Shown here: positions 1 through 9,181 of the stretch, in pieces
Layout: each line of letters opens with the position of its first letter
How positions within the stretch are numbered: the stretch's first letter is position 1
Assembly (NCBI RefSeq): GCF_008933155.1
Contig: NZ_WBVP01000007.1
Location: 104,816-168,815, forward strand
DNA: 64,000 bases
Direction of reading: 5' to 3'
Origin: Aliivibrio finisterrensis
Lineage (GTDB): Bacteria > Pseudomonadota > Gammaproteobacteria > Enterobacterales > Vibrionaceae
Position numbers and translations under genes: made by a program
Notes under the pieces: model-generated
The model's database searches: none
Seen by the model: the letters and a program-made list of their open reading frames with translations, nothing else
What the model was told of the DNA's origin: nothing

Positions 1-617
1 CCATCACTGATGGCAATCATGGCGTGAGGTAGTGATAAATAATCATCCAGGGTTAATACTGATCCTGCGAGTGGGTGGTTCTGAGATAACAGACATAACA
101 CCCCAACCTGCCCTAACACATCCTGCTTAAGCGGAGAAACAGAACCAATTGGTCGACATATCGCCATGTCCACTTTTTCAGTACTCAGTTGTTTAAACAA
201 GTTCTCATGATTAAGTGAGGTAAACTCTAATGAGATGCTCGGCGCTTGCTCATAAATTTTAGGAAGCGCATAAGGCAAAATGGTTTGCATTGCATAGTCA
301 GTGGTCGCAATTAAGAAATGCTGATCACAATGCATCGGCGTAAAATCGCTAGGGGTAAGTAACTGGCGTAAAGACTCTAATGGCTGATTTATTTGCGCAT
401 TAATTTCTAAAGCTTTTTGTGTAGGAACTAAATGCTGGCCTTGACGAGTAAAGAGCGGATCACCAAGGAGATCTCGCAATCGCCCCAACACTCGACTCAT
501 CGCTGATTGACTTAAGTTGAGCCGAACAGCCGCTTGGCTCACGCTGTTTTCTTCTAATAATACTCGAAGTGCAATGAGTAAATTTAAATCACGGCGATAA
601 ACTTCTTCTAGTTCCAT
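1..617 (-). CDS. LysR-family transcriptional regulator (3' end outside window)
   Basis: The reading frame opens with an ATG at 617 and runs off the left edge of the window, giving about 205 residues of a roughly 300-residue family. Residues 8-66 form the winged helix-turn-helix typical of LysR proteins (NLLIALRVLLEENSVSQAA, then LNLSQSAMSRVLGRLR and DPLFTRQG). Residues from about 90 on begin the periplasmic-binding-protein-like effector domain. Such proteins are cytoplasmic DNA-binding regulators that sense a small ligand. The target and ligand cannot be read from this fragment; nothing divergently transcribed sits beside it, because the next gene upstream is on the same strand. Confidence 0.9.
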   Translation of the reverse strand, partial: MELEEVYRRDLNLLIALRVLLEENSVSQAAVRLNLSQSAMSRVLGRLRDLLGDPLFTRQGQHLVPTQKALEINAQINQPLESLRQLLTPSDFTPMHCDQHFLIATTDYAMQTILPYALPKIYEQAPSISLEFTSLNHENLFKQLSTEKVDMAICRPIGSVSPLKQDVLGQVGVLCLLSQNHPLAGSVLTLDDYLSLPHAMIAISD

Positions 618-674
618 TACCTACACCTATGTTTGATATACCTTAATGGTAATTACGTAGTTTAACGGTTTTAA

Positions 675-738
675 AAATAAAAAAAATCCCGCAATTCATT
701 CATTTCTTGTTGGGATCAAGAACGATAAAAAGGCGGGA
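675..738 (-). terminator. Intrinsic terminator with a branched stem, after the 63-residue membrane protein gene
   Basis: Read on the minus strand, TCCCGC (733-738) pairs with GCGGGA (687-692), and an inner TTCTTG/CAAGAA stem (717-722 with 704-709) lies between them. The structure is followed by an uninterrupted run of T residues (675-686). The long distance between the outer arms is unusual for a Rho-independent terminator. Confidence 0.6.
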
Positions 739-778
739 AAGTTAGAGTGTGGTGTAATTTTTAATTGTTAAGGTGTTT

Positions 779-970
779 CTAGTAATCTTTTTCTTCTGCG
801 GTTTCACTTTCTGACCAGGTTTTTAACTCAATCGTCAGCGCGATCATAACGGAGGCAAGACTAATTAAAGGAAGTAAGCTGATATTCTCAGGGGTGCGTA
901 ATACTAATGAGCAAATGGTAACGAAACAAAGAACACAATAAATGGTTAAGCGATCTATTTGAGTAAGCAT
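779..970 (-). CDS. Small conserved-type membrane protein, 63 residues, function unknown
   Basis: I do not recognise the family. The protein has two hydrophobic stretches (about residues 9-24 and 31-47) separated by a short RTPENI turn, then an acidic, charged tail (SESETAEEKDY). This fits a small inner-membrane hairpin protein with a cytoplasmic or periplasmic acidic tail. The start at 970 is preceded by an AAGGAT ribosome-binding site at good spacing, and a terminator follows the stop codon, so the gene looks real and separately transcribed. It is divergent from tusA across a 176-bp gap. No function is inferred. Confidence 0.7.
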   Translation of the reverse strand: MLTQIDRLTIYCVLCFVTICSLVLRTPENISLLPLISLASVMIALTIELKTWSESETAEEKDY

Positions 971-1146
971 ATGACGATCCTTCTATTGCTTTCATATCTA
1001 TAGCTAAAACAACGAAATAACCGTCTAATGTTAATTTGTTGTTAATAAATAATTTACGCTCTTTTCAGTTCTTTGCCAATGTGTATTGATTATTTTTTTT
1101 ACAGCAGTATGATCTTGGTCGCCTTTAACTGTAATGAGATACAACA

Positions 1147-1398
1147 ATGACCATCAACTTTGATACCGCCAACCAAACCTTAGAAGCGGAAGGATTACGC
1201 TGCCCAGAGCCTGTAATGATGGTTAGAAAAACAATTCGACAGATGCAAGATGGTGAAACGCTATTGATCAAAGCAGACGACCCATCGACCACGCGTGACA
1301 TTCCAAGTTTCTGTCGTTTTATGGATCATGAGCTTATTGCGGAAGATACTGATTCGCTGCCTTACCGATTTCTTATCCGTAAAGGGCTTTCAGCTTAA
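1147..1398 (+). CDS. tusA: Sulfur carrier protein TusA
   Basis: TusA accepts persulfide sulfur from IscS and passes it to TusBCD-TusE-MnmA for 2-thiouridine formation at the tRNA wobble position. It also feeds molybdenum-cofactor sulfur trafficking. The 83 residues match the family length (81 in E. coli). The signature [15 protein letters not shown] places the persulfide cysteine at residue 19, followed by the Pro-Glu-Pro turn. A strong inverted repeat follows directly. The gene is monocistronic and divergent from the small membrane protein gene. tRNA-modification genes mnmE and mnmG, which act on the same wobble uridine, lie near oriC in this window. Confidence 0.95.
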   Translation: MTINFDTANQTLEAEGLRCPEPVMMVRKTIRQMQDGETLLIKADDPSTTRDIPSFCRFMDHELIAEDTDSLPYRFLIRKGLSA

Positions 1399-1406
1399 GA
1401 AATGAT

Positions 1407-1434
1407 AAAGGCGACCACGAGGTCGCCTTTATAC
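1407..1434. terminator. Shared convergent terminator tusA / 83-residue membrane protein
   Basis: A perfect 10-bp stem, AAAGGCGACC (1407-1416) with GGTCGCCTTT (1421-1430) and loop ACGA, lies between the converging stop codons. Each strand has only a short T stretch next to it, but the symmetry lets it serve both genes. Confidence 0.85.
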
Positions 1435-1448
1435 TGTTTAGGGATAGT

Positions 1449-1700
1449 TTATGTATTGATATCTCGCACTTGTTTTTGAATGCTTTCAATCTCATATTGC
1501 AAGTTACGCATCTCTTTTTTCATTGGTAATACATAATGAACGCGAACCCAAGCATCCACAGATAATGCGGTCGTGACAATTGCCCCAACGACCATAGGTA
1601 CCCACATATCGGTCAATACCATACCTAATAAATTAAGCGCCAAAGCGACGGTAAATAAATAACACTGGCTTTGTGGTGAGATAGCTAAAAAACGAGTCAT
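1449..1700 (-). CDS. Small membrane protein with C-terminal coiled coil, 83 residues
   Basis: Two hydrophobic segments (about residues 12-30 and 34-52) are followed by a charged heptad-like tail (MKKEMRNLQYEIESIQKQV) that should form a short coiled coil in the cytoplasm. I chose the ATG at 1700 because AAAGGAGC lies 7 bases upstream; an in-frame ATG at 1727 lacks this. The overall layout resembles the YrhC/YiaA-like small two-helix proteins, but I cannot assign a family. The gene converges on tusA and shares its terminator. Function unknown. Confidence 0.65.
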   Translation of the reverse strand: MTRFLAISPQSQCYLFTVALALNLLGMVLTDMWVPMVVGAIVTTALSVDAWVRVHYVLPMKKEMRNLQYEIESIQKQVRDINT

Positions 1701-1850
1701 GATAAGCTCCTTTCCTTTAACAAACATCTACCAATACAACTAATTCTAGCTATAGATTATCATCTCTCTCACAAAACCTATGTGGTTGGTATCACACTCT
1801 TATTCGGATTTTATGAAATTTTGATGACACCGATAACCACAGTCAAACCT

Positions 1851-3479
1851 CTATTCCCCCGTATACACAATCATCACTTTATCTGATTCATTTTTGCGTA
1901 TAACAGCGTAATAAGGTGCTTGCTTCACTACTTGATAATCACCTTGTACTATCGCGGAATGATTCCCTCTAAAAGAGAGTAGTTTCTTCCAATGAGAACG
2001 CAATGACCAATTAAGTCCTGTCGCATCCTCCCAATTCATCATGCTATATAGATCACCTGGTTTTGCACTTTCATCCCCATACCAAATCGAAACACTGTCG
2101 TGAGATAACAATAAAGCGGAGGCCGCATCTCTGTATTGAGCATAATTATCAGCCGTTAACGCTTGTTGCTTATCTTTATCAAACCAGGTTAACGCATTCA
2201 TGGCGACTTTATTTTCAGTCGTTGTTTGAGCACTTAGTTGTGTTTCACATTGAGATTCAATTGACTGCTTTTGAAGGATAAAATGGTTATTATTTTCTAA
2301 ATCGACCACAATAAAAGAAGACCCTTCAAGCGCTTTATATTGATTGTCTTTCTTCCATGCTTCAAATGCCTTACTGCCTTGTTCTTCAAATTGTTTTGTT
2401 AACTTAGGCGTTGATTGAGCTAAAATAATGCCATCAATACCAAACTTGGTTACCCATTCAGTCACCCATTGCGTTAATAATGCGTGTTTATCCTGACTGA
2501 CTTGGCTCACTGCAGTTGTCGGTTTATTGGTAAAGAAGGTTGGCGTTGACACTACCCCTTCATAATTTGGATTAAACCAATCTGAAGACCACCATTGTGG
2601 GACTTGACCATCTTCACCTTTAAATGCATCTAAATAATGCGTTAGATTCTGACCTTCTTTTGGATGCCAATCATTCCAGTAACTTGGCAGTTCACTGCTG
2701 TCTTTAGGTTGAATAGAAAATTGCTGCAAATCGGCAAGGCTTGGTTGAGAAGGAGCAGTATCAATACTCCACACTACTCTCATTCCTAATTGATGAGCAA
2801 GATCGACAAACGCTCTCATCTCTTGCTCTGAACCCATATTGGTATCAAGCTGTGTCCAATCTAATGTGGCACCACCTGCGTATGGATATTCTGGTGTATT
2901 GTCATTTTTTCCAGGAAGCCAGCCATGAACTTGCTCTAGTGGTGTCGAAATCCAAAGTACATCAACACCTAGCTCAGCTAAGTAATCCAGTTTTTGCGTT
3001 AACCCTGCAATATCACCACCTTTAAAACCTTGTGATGAAGTTTGACGACCATAGCTGTGGTCATTCCAACTGTTTCCATTATAAAAACGATCGGTTGCGA
3101 TATGATAAAACGTGGCACTCTGCCATTGGAAATCACGCTTCTCTGCTTCTGCTTCCTGTACTGAACTTGATTCTAATAACAGTAATCCACCACTATGACG
3201 ACTTGGTGTTAGCGTTATTTTACCATTCTTCACTTGAGCAATATTGCCCGAGTAAGCATCTGTGACGACTGCACCTTCAGACCACAGTTCTGAAACGGTA
3301 ACCGTCACAGGCTGAATGCCTAATGAAGGACATACACTGACTTGATTCGTCGAATCACTTGAGACTACAGGAGTATTCTGTGAAGAAGAATTTGCATTAT
3401 CCGTGGTTGGTAATGAAGTACTTTGACACCCGACCATAAGTGAAAGGGAGATAAGAGTTGTACACACAGATAATTTCAT
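1851..3479 (-). CDS. MalS-like GH13 lipoprotein with degenerate catalytic motifs
   Basis: The 542-residue protein resembles periplasmic alpha-amylase MalS along its length: DRFYNG at about 130, HSYGRQ at 141, FKGGDIAGLTQKLDYL at 152, EQVHGW at 182, YGDES at 467. A signal with a lipobox ending in Gly17-Cys18 predicts a lipoprotein. The GH13 catalytic regions are altered. Region I, normally DVVMNH, reads SIDTAP near 238. Region II, normally GFRVDTAKH, reads GIILAQSTP near 350, so the invariant Arg and the nucleophile Asp are gone. Region III lacks the usual GE pair (VVDLEN near 391). I infer a non-hydrolytic glucan-binding or scaffold role. An in-frame ATG at 3524 is possible, but the 3479 start gives a proper signal peptide. 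Comparison is to MalS from memory. Confidence 0.8.
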   Translation of the reverse strand: MKLSVCTTLISLSLMVGCQSTSLPTTDNANSSSQNTPVVSSDSTNQVSVCPSLGIQPVTVTVSELWSEGAVVTDAYSGNIAQVKNGKITLTPSRHSGGLLLLESSSVQEAEAEKRDFQWQSATFYHIATDRFYNGNSWNDHSYGRQTSSQGFKGGDIAGLTQKLDYLAELGVDVLWISTPLEQVHGWLPGKNDNTPEYPYAGGATLDWTQLDTNMGSEQEMRAFVDLAHQLGMRVVWSIDTAPSQPSLADLQQFSIQPKDSSELPSYWNDWHPKEGQNLTHYLDAFKGEDGQVPQWWSSDWFNPNYEGVVSTPTFFTNKPTTAVSQVSQDKHALLTQWVTEWVTKFGIDGIILAQSTPKLTKQFEEQGSKAFEAWKKDNQYKALEGSSFIVVDLENNNHFILQKQSIESQCETQLSAQTTTENKVAMNALTWFDKDKQQALTADNYAQYRDAASALLLSHDSVSIWYGDESAKPGDLYSMMNWEDATGLNWSLRSHWKKLLSFRGNHSAIVQGDYQVVKQAPYYAVIRKNESDKVMIVYTGE

Positions 3480-3572
3480 CGAAATCAGCAGCCTAATAAA
3501 AGAGAGAACATCAATTGTAGTCATTGTTAAGTATATTATTAACCTCTAATTTTCGAAAATACGATATCTAGA

Positions 3573-3599
3573 CAAAAAAATACCCCGCAAAGGCGAGGC
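3573..3599 (-). terminator. Terminator after glyQS
   Basis: On the minus strand CCTCGC pairs with GCGGGG (3593-3598 with 3583-3588, one G-T pair) around the loop CTTT, followed by a T run at 3574-3580. It lies just past the glyS stop codon. Confidence 0.85.
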
Positions 3600-3622
3600 A
3601 TTTCATGAAATTTGGCTATTTC

Positions 3623-5704
3623 TTATTTTTGAAGAAGAGAAATATCCGCAATATCTAAGAACAGATTACGAAGCTTGTTAAGCAGCGTTAAGCGGTTAAT
3701 CTTAAGCGCTTCATCATCAGCCATAACCATTACACCATCAAAGAAGGCATCAACAGGTTCACGTAACTCAGCTAAACGACTTAGTGCTTCTTGATAGTTA
3801 CCTGCAGCAAATACAGGCTCTAATGCTTCAGCTAGGATCTCTACTTTCTCAGCCAATACTTTCTCTGCATCTTCTTGAAGAAGAGCAAGATCGATTTCTT
3901 GAGCCAGTTCGCCATCGAATTTCGCAAGGATATTACCTACACGCTTATTCGCAGCCGCTAGAGATTCTGCAGCGTCTAGTTCACGGAAGTGAGATACCGC
4001 TTTCACACGCTTATCAAAATCAGCAGGTTTCGTTGGACGACGAGCAAGTACCGCTTGGATGATATCTACGCTGAAACCTTCATCTTGGTACCATGCGCGG
4101 AAACGACCTAGCATGAAATCAATCACGTCTGTCGCTACGTTTACATTCGTTAGCTTGCTTGAGCCATCTTCAAGTGCAAATAGAGATTGCGCTTTAGCTA
4201 CTAGGTCAACTAAGTCTAAGTTGTAATCTTTCTCAACGATAATACGTAGAATACCCAGCGCAGCACGGCGAAGTGCAAATGGATCAGAACCTTTAGGTGC
4301 TTGACCAATACCGAAGATACCAACCAATGTATCTAGTTTGTCCGCCATTGCTACTGATGCAGAAATATCTGTGCTTGGTAGTTCATCACCCGCAAAACGT
4401 GGCATGTATTGCTCATAAAGAGCGAGAGCTACTTGCTCATCTTCACCATCGTGAGTTGCATAGTGCATACCCATCACACCTTGTGTATCTGTAAATTCAA
4501 ATACCATAGATGTCATTAAGTCACACTTAGCTAGAAGGCCCGCACGTTGAGATTTCTCAACATCCGCACCAATTTGCTCAGCAATGTAACCTGCAAGCTC
4601 AGTAATACGGTCAGTTTTGTCTTTGATCGTACCTAATTGCTTTTGGAAGATAGCTTGTTCTAACTCAGGTAGACGGTCGATAAGTGGACGCTTACGGTCT
4701 GTGTTGAAGAAGAATTCTGCATCAGCAAGGCGTGGGCGAACCACTTTCTCGTTACCTTCGATAACGTGACGAGGCTCTTTAGATTCGATATTAGAAACGA
4801 AAATGAAGTTAGGAAGTAGGTTCTTCTCTTCGTCATACACAGGGAAGTATTTTTGGTCACCCTTCATTGTGTAAACTAACGCTTCTGAAGGCACTTTTAA
4901 GAACTCTTGTTCAAATTTAGCCGTTAATACTACTGGCCATTCAACAAGAGAAGTCACTTCTTCTACTAAGTCATCTTCTAGATCCGCTGTACCGCCTACT
5001 GCTGCCGCTGCTTTTTGAGCATCAGCAAGGATGATCGCTTTACGCGCATCGTAGTCAGCCATTACTTTACCGCGCTCTTCTAAGATCGCAGGGTATTGTT
5101 CAGCAGAGTCAATCGTAAACTCGCTTTCACCCATGAAACGGTGACCACGAAGTGTACGAGTAGAAGCAACGCCTAAGATAGAACCTTCAATCAGTTCGTC
5201 ACCCAATAGGATAGTCAGTGTTTTTACTGGACGAATAAATTGAATGTCTGAGTTACCCCAACGCATTGCTTTAGGAATTGGTAAACCTGCTAATGCTTTT
5301 GCTGCTAATTCAACAACAAGATCTTGTACAGGTTGGCCTTTCACAGCTTCTTTATGAAGTAGCCATTCACCTTTGTCTGTTTTTAGACGCTCAGCTTGTT
5401 CAACCGTAATACCGTTACCACGAGCCCAACCTTGAGCCGCTTTGGTTGGATTACCATCCGCATCAAATGCAGATGCGATAGCTGGACCACGTTTTTCAAC
5501 AATTTTATCTGCTTGACCTTCATCTAATTCAGCCACTTTAAGCGCTAAACGACGAGGCGTTGCATACCATTTAATACCTTGGTGTGCTAAATCAGCCGCT
5601 TTTAGGCCAGCTTCAAAGTTAGAAGCAAATGCCTCCGCTAATGAACGAAGCGCTGTAGGTGGAAGCTCTTCAGTACCTAATTCGATTAGAAAATTCTTCG
5701 CCAT
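3623..5704 (-). CDS. glyS: Glycyl-tRNA synthetase beta subunit
   Basis: The beta subunit of the alpha2beta2 bacterial glycyl-tRNA synthetase recognises tRNA-Gly and supports aminoacylation by the alpha subunit. At 693 residues it matches the family (689 in E. coli). It opens with [19 protein letters not shown], the family N-terminus. The central part contains GDQKYFPVY and FVSNIESK. The HD-like region around [18 protein letters not shown] is present, as is the C-terminal anticodon-binding (DALR-type) region from about residue 590. It is the downstream gene of the glyQS pair, 2 bases after glyQ, and ends in its own terminator. Confidence 0.98.
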   Translation of the reverse strand: MAKNFLIELGTEELPPTALRSLAEAFASNFEAGLKAADLAHQGIKWYATPRRLALKVAELDEGQADKIVEKRGPAIASAFDADGNPTKAAQGWARGNGITVEQAERLKTDKGEWLLHKEAVKGQPVQDLVVELAAKALAGLPIPKAMRWGNSDIQFIRPVKTLTILLGDELIEGSILGVASTRTLRGHRFMGESEFTIDSAEQYPAILEERGKVMADYDARKAIILADAQKAAAAVGGTADLEDDLVEEVTSLVEWPVVLTAKFEQEFLKVPSEALVYTMKGDQKYFPVYDEEKNLLPNFIFVSNIESKEPRHVIEGNEKVVRPRLADAEFFFNTDRKRPLIDRLPELEQAIFQKQLGTIKDKTDRITELAGYIAEQIGADVEKSQRAGLLAKCDLMTSMVFEFTDTQGVMGMHYATHDGEDEQVALALYEQYMPRFAGDELPSTDISASVAMADKLDTLVGIFGIGQAPKGSDPFALRRAALGILRIIVEKDYNLDLVDLVAKAQSLFALEDGSSKLTNVNVATDVIDFMLGRFRAWYQDEGFSVDIIQAVLARRPTKPADFDKRVKAVSHFRELDAAESLAAANKRVGNILAKFDGELAQEIDLALLQEDAEKVLAEKVEILAEALEPVFAAGNYQEALSRLAELREPVDAFFDGVMVMADDEALKINRLTLLNKLRNLFLDIADISLLQK

Positions 5705-5706
5705 GA

Positions 5707-6639
5707 TTACTTCTCCTCAGTTGCTGTCGGTTTATTAGAACGACACATAGGGAAGCCTAGCGCTTCACGTGATGCATAGTATGCTTCTGCAACCGATTTA
5801 GTTAGATTACGAATACGAAGGATATAACGCTGACGCTCTGTTACAGAGATTGCTTTACGAGCATCTAGCAGGTTGAATGCATGACCTGCTTTTAGAATGC
5901 GCTCGTACGCTGGAAGAGGTAGAGGCTTTTCAAGTTCAAGCAGCTCTTTACATTCTTTCTCACACTGTTCGAAGAAACCAAATAGGAAATCAACATCCGC
6001 GTGTTCAAAGTTGTAAGTCGATTGCTCAACTTCGTTTTGGTGGAAGATGTCACCGTAAGTAACCACGCCTTGAGGACCATGGTTCCACACAAGATCGTAA
6101 ACTGAGTCTACTTCTTGAATGTACATAGCCAGACGCTCAATACCGTAAGTGATTTCACCTGTTACAGGTTTACACTCAAGGCCACCAACTTGTTGGAAGT
6201 AAGTAAATTGCGTTACTTCCATGCCATTTAGCCAAATCTCCCAACCTAGCCCCCAAGCACCCAATGTTGGGTTTTCCCAGTTGTCTTCTACGAAACGAAT
6301 ATCATGAACAAGTGGATCGATACCAAGCACTTCTAAAGAACCTAGGTACAGCTCTTGAATGTTATCTGGTGAAGGCTTTAACGCTACCTGAAATTGATAG
6401 TAGTGCTGCAGACGGTTTGGGTTTTCACCATAACGGCCATCCGTAGGACGACGAGATGGTTGAACATAAGCGGTAGCCATTGGCTCTGGGCCAAGTGCAC
6501 GCAGACATGTCATTGGGTGAGATGTACCAGCACCTACTTCCATATCTAGAGGCTGTACAATCGTACAACCGTTTTGTGCCCAATAATCCTGCAGCGCGAG
6601 GATCATTCCCTGGAAGGTTTTGATATCGTATTTTTGCAT
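5707..6639 (-). CDS. glyQ: Glycyl-tRNA synthetase alpha subunit
   Basis: This is the catalytic subunit, which forms glycyl-adenylate and charges tRNA-Gly. At 310 residues it is slightly longer than the E. coli protein (303), the extra being at the C-terminus. It has the class II core near the N-terminus ([20 protein letters not shown]), [20 protein letters not shown] at about 62-82, and [20 protein letters not shown] near 150. The next gene starts 2 bases after the stop, so the subunits are translated in step. The operon is divergent from avtA across 218 bp that must hold both promoters; I see no T-box-like leader. Confidence 0.98.
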   Translation of the reverse strand: MQKYDIKTFQGMILALQDYWAQNGCTIVQPLDMEVGAGTSHPMTCLRALGPEPMATAYVQPSRRPTDGRYGENPNRLQHYYQFQVALKPSPDNIQELYLGSLEVLGIDPLVHDIRFVEDNWENPTLGAWGLGWEIWLNGMEVTQFTYFQQVGGLECKPVTGEITYGIERLAMYIQEVDSVYDLVWNHGPQGVVTYGDIFHQNEVEQSTYNFEHADVDFLFGFFEQCEKECKELLELEKPLPLPAYERILKAGHAFNLLDARKAISVTERQRYILRIRNLTKSVAEAYYASREALGFPMCRSNKPTATEEK

Positions 6640-6857
6640 AATTTAATTCGCGCGATGGTTGATAAATATAACCAAGAAGTATACCTCGCTGCCCTCTTTG
6701 GGAGTAGCAAAAATAAGCACTTTCTTAAAATTCACAGTGAGTTTACGGTTTAATCAATAAAATTCGGACTTATCTTGGCTCTTTATCTCTGTTTGGTGTT
6801 GAGGTATGTTGTTAAAACAATCAATACTCAGACTCAACAAATAGCGCGGTAGTCGTA

Positions 6858-8105
6858 ATGAAGTTTACTCAATTTGGCGAAAAATTTACTCGTTACAGTG
6901 GGATCACCCAATTAATGGATGATCTAAATGATGGCTTACGTACCCCAGGAGCAATCATGCTCGGTGGTGGTAACCCTGCAGGCATTCCCGCCATGCTCGA
7001 CTACTTTAAAAGCGCCTCACAAGAAATGCTCGATTCAGGTGAACTGGTTGCAGCAATGGCCAATTATGATGGCCCACAAGGTAAAGACTCTTTTGTTAAA
7101 GCATTAGCAAAACTATTAAAAGAGACTTACGGTTGGGATATTTCAGAGAAAAATATCTCTCTAACCAATGGGTCTCAAAGTGCTTTCTTCAGTCTATTTA
7201 ACCTTTTAGCAGGCACTTATGCGGATGGTTCAAAAAAGAGAATTTTACTACCTCTTGCTCCGGAATATATTGGCTATGCGGACTCTGAACTAGAAGTCGA
7301 CAGTTTTATTTCTTACCGTCCTGAGATTGAATTACTCGATAACGGTTTGTTTAAATACCACGTTGATTTTAGCCAGTTAACTGTTGACGATTCTGTGGGA
7401 GCAATTTGTGTTTCTCGTCCTACCAATCCAACGGGGAATGTCATTACGGATGAAGAAGTGGCCAAACTCGACACATTAGCTCGTGAACATAATATTCCGT
7501 TAATTCTTGATAATGCTTATGGCACCCCTTTCCCGAATATTATCTTTGAAGAAGTCACGCCATTTTGGAATGAAAACACCATTCTTTGCATGAGCCTTTC
7601 TAAGCTTGGTTTACCTGGGTTACGTTGTGGCATTGTGATTGCCAATGAAGAAATGACAGCAGCCATCACTAACCTAAATGGCATTATCAATCTTGCACCA
7701 GGAAGTATGGGCCCTGCAATTGCTTTGCACATGATTGAATCAGGTGACTTATTGCGTTTAAGTGAGGAGGTTATCCAGCCTTTCTATCGCCATAAATCTC
7801 AAGCTGCAGTTAAGATGTTACAAACGGCGATTACCGATCCTCGTTTTCGCATTCACAAACCTGAGGGCGCTATTTTCTTGTGGCTATGGTTTGATGAATT
7901 ACCTATCACGACAATGGAATTGTATAAACGCTTGAAAGCGCGTGGCGTATTAATTGTCCCGGGTGAGTACTTCTTTATTGGACAAGATGACAGTTGGGAG
8001 CACGCTCATCAATGCTTACGTATGAACTACGTTCAAGATGAAGATATGATGCAAAAAGGCATTAATATTATTGCAGAAGAAGTGCTTAAGGCCTATTCAG
8101 AGTAG
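6858..8105 (+). CDS. avtA: Valine-pyruvate aminotransferase
   Basis: AvtA is a PLP enzyme that swaps amino groups between valine/2-oxoisovalerate and alanine/pyruvate, linking branched-chain and alanine synthesis. The 415 residues align with E. coli AvtA (417) throughout: FTRYSGITQLMDDLNDGL near the start, MLGGGNPAGIP, NYDGPQGK, TNGSQSAFF, SRPTNPTGNV around 180, SLSKLGLPGLRCG near 245 with the PLP lysine, and PEGAIFLWLWF. It is monocistronic. It may matter more here than in enteric bacteria, because the ilv operon in this window lacks ilvE. Two tandem palindromes follow the stop codon. Confidence 0.97.
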   Translation: MKFTQFGEKFTRYSGITQLMDDLNDGLRTPGAIMLGGGNPAGIPAMLDYFKSASQEMLDSGELVAAMANYDGPQGKDSFVKALAKLLKETYGWDISEKNISLTNGSQSAFFSLFNLLAGTYADGSKKRILLPLAPEYIGYADSELEVDSFISYRPEIELLDNGLFKYHVDFSQLTVDDSVGAICVSRPTNPTGNVITDEEVAKLDTLAREHNIPLILDNAYGTPFPNIIFEEVTPFWNENTILCMSLSKLGLPGLRCGIVIANEEMTAAITNLNGIINLAPGSMGPAIALHMIESGDLLRLSEEVIQPFYRHKSQAAVKMLQTAITDPRFRIHKPEGAIFLWLWFDELPITTMELYKRLKARGVLIVPGEYFFIGQDDSWEHAHQCLRMNYVQDEDMMQKGINIIAEEVLKAYSE

Positions 8106-8113
8106 TTCAATAA

Positions 8114-8343
8114 CTCAAATAATAGCTTGTTGCTTTGGAGTCAGCAATTCTGTTTGTCATAACTAAACAAGCAACACATACAGGTGCCATCTATTGATGA
8201 TGGAAAAGCAATAAGCTATTGATACAACAATCTAATCTCAAATAATGACTTGTTGCTTTGGAATCAACAATTCTGTTTGTCATCGCTAAATTAACCACTC
8301 CTACCGATGCCATCTATTGGTGATGGAAAAGCAATAAGTCATT
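8114..8343. repeat. Tandem pair of 100-nt palindromic elements with covarying arms
   Basis: Two copies (hairpins at 8121-8220 and 8244-8343) have equal length with no gaps and differ at 17 of 100 positions. The copies start 123 bp apart, and the 7 bases before each (CTCAAAT) are identical. In each copy the first 16 bases pair with the last 16 with one G-T pair. Positions 4-5 of the arm read AG in copy 1 and GA in copy 2, and the opposite arm changes CT to TC, keeping both pairs. An inner CCATC/GATGG hairpin is also kept. Most differences fall in the centre. No coding region of note is present. This fits a structured RNA or a small palindromic mobile element. Confidence 0.8.
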
Positions 8344-8364
8344 AATAAATAACCTAGCGAACAT

Positions 8365-8391
8365 AAAAAAGGCGCTATCACAGCGCCTTCA
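8365..8391 (-). terminator. Terminator after ibpA
   Basis: GGCGCT (8371-8376) and AGCGCC (8382-8387) form a 6-bp GC stem. On the minus strand it is followed by TTTTTT (8365-8370). Confidence 0.85.
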
Positions 8392-8415
8392 TTTCAAATT
8401 TTCACCAATCTACGA

Positions 8416-8850
8416 TTAGCTTTCCAGTAAGTTATTACCGTTAATTGCAATCTTACGAGGCTGCATCGCTTCTGGAATTTCACGTTCTAAATCAACATGC
8501 AGTAAACCATTTTCCATGGTTGCGCCCACCACTTTCACATAATCCGCTAATTGGAATTTACGCTCAAAGTTACGCTCTGCAATACCTTGGTATAGGTACG
8601 TTTTCGCTTCATCCGATTCAGGACGCTCACCGCGTACAATCAGCATATTCTCGTGTTGAGTTAACTCGATTTGTTCATCAGCAAAACCCGCCACCGCCAT
8701 GGTTATACGGTAGTTATGTTCTGATTTTTGCTCGATGTTATAGGGAGGGTAACCACCATTAGTTTTCGCTGAGTGGCTTTCCATTTGATTGAAAAGACGA
8801 TCAAAACCAATTGCTGAACGGTACAGTGGAGTGAAATCTACATTACGCAT
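8416..8850 (-). CDS. ibpA: Small heat-shock protein IbpA/IbpB (Hsp20)
   Basis: This cytoplasmic holdase binds unfolding proteins in aggregates and hands them to DnaK/ClpB. The 144 residues (137 in E. coli IbpA) open with the family N-terminus [20 protein letters not shown]. The alpha-crystallin domain runs from about 35 to 125, with [26 protein letters not shown], and [13 protein letters not shown] holding the conserved A-x-x-x-G-L-L type motif. A C-terminal I-x-I-like anchor (KIAING) follows. I chose the ATG at 8850, which has AAAGGA upstream; an in-frame ATG at 8886 lacks this. A leader of some 100 bases could include a thermosensing structure, but I cannot identify a sigma-32 promoter with confidence. 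Confidence 0.95.
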   Translation of the reverse strand: MRNVDFTPLYRSAIGFDRLFNQMESHSAKTNGGYPPYNIEQKSEHNYRITMAVAGFADEQIELTQHENMLIVRGERPESDEAKTYLYQGIAERNFERKFQLADYVKVVGATMENGLLHVDLEREIPEAMQPRKIAINGNNLLES

Positions 8851-9107
8851 AATACTATCCTTTATTTTAAGCAATAGTGAGTACAACTACCCCAAACTTG
8901 GGTCCTTAGTTGCCTCTATCAAATTATAAGACTTTCCGTTTTGGACAAGTCATGTTCAGAAGACCCTTTCGGCATCCTCTTCATAACTAGATATGCGGCT
9001 CAGTAATTTTATTTTCAAGAGATATAGCCAAAAATATTTTCCATTCCCATTCAAAACTAATACCAAACAACTGAACTACAAACGAAAACAAACCCCAAAT
9101 TCCAGAT
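8851..9107. other. Intergenic region upstream of ibpA
   Basis: No coding frame is supported here. It must contain the ibpA promoter on the minus strand. A TATAAT-like hexamer is present (minus strand, about 8925-8930), but no clear CCCCAT-type sigma-32 minus-10 element is seen. A CCCAA/TTGGG inverted repeat at 8891-8902 falls in the likely untranslated leader. Confidence 0.4.
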
Positions 9108-9136
9108 AAAAAAAAGCACCGCCAACAGCAGTGCTT
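9108..9136 (-). terminator. Terminator of the dnaA-dnaN-recF-gyrB block
   Basis: On the minus strand AAGCACTGC pairs with GCGGTGCTT (9 bp, one G-T pair, loop of 5), followed by a run of T residues (9108-9115). It lies about 140 bases past the gyrB stop codon, so the transcript carries a long 3' untranslated region. Confidence 0.85.
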
Positions 9137-9181
9137 CTTAATTTTCAACTTAGCATTTATGATTCTAGATGAAGTCAGCTC

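Noticed and set aside
5761..5776. TTCACGTGA in glyQ as a parS site
   Set aside because: Only the CACGTG core and neighbours match; at least three positions of the half sites differ from the consensus.
8114..8343. attC-like (integron cassette) origin for the tandem repeats
   Set aside because: The 123-bp period is similar to Vibrio attC repeats, but the conserved RYYYAAC/GTTRRRY core is absent and no cassette genes lie between copies.
8851..8960. Classical sigma-32 promoter for ibpA
   Set aside because: A CTTG-type minus-35 can be imagined, but there is no CCCCAT-like minus-10 at proper spacing.
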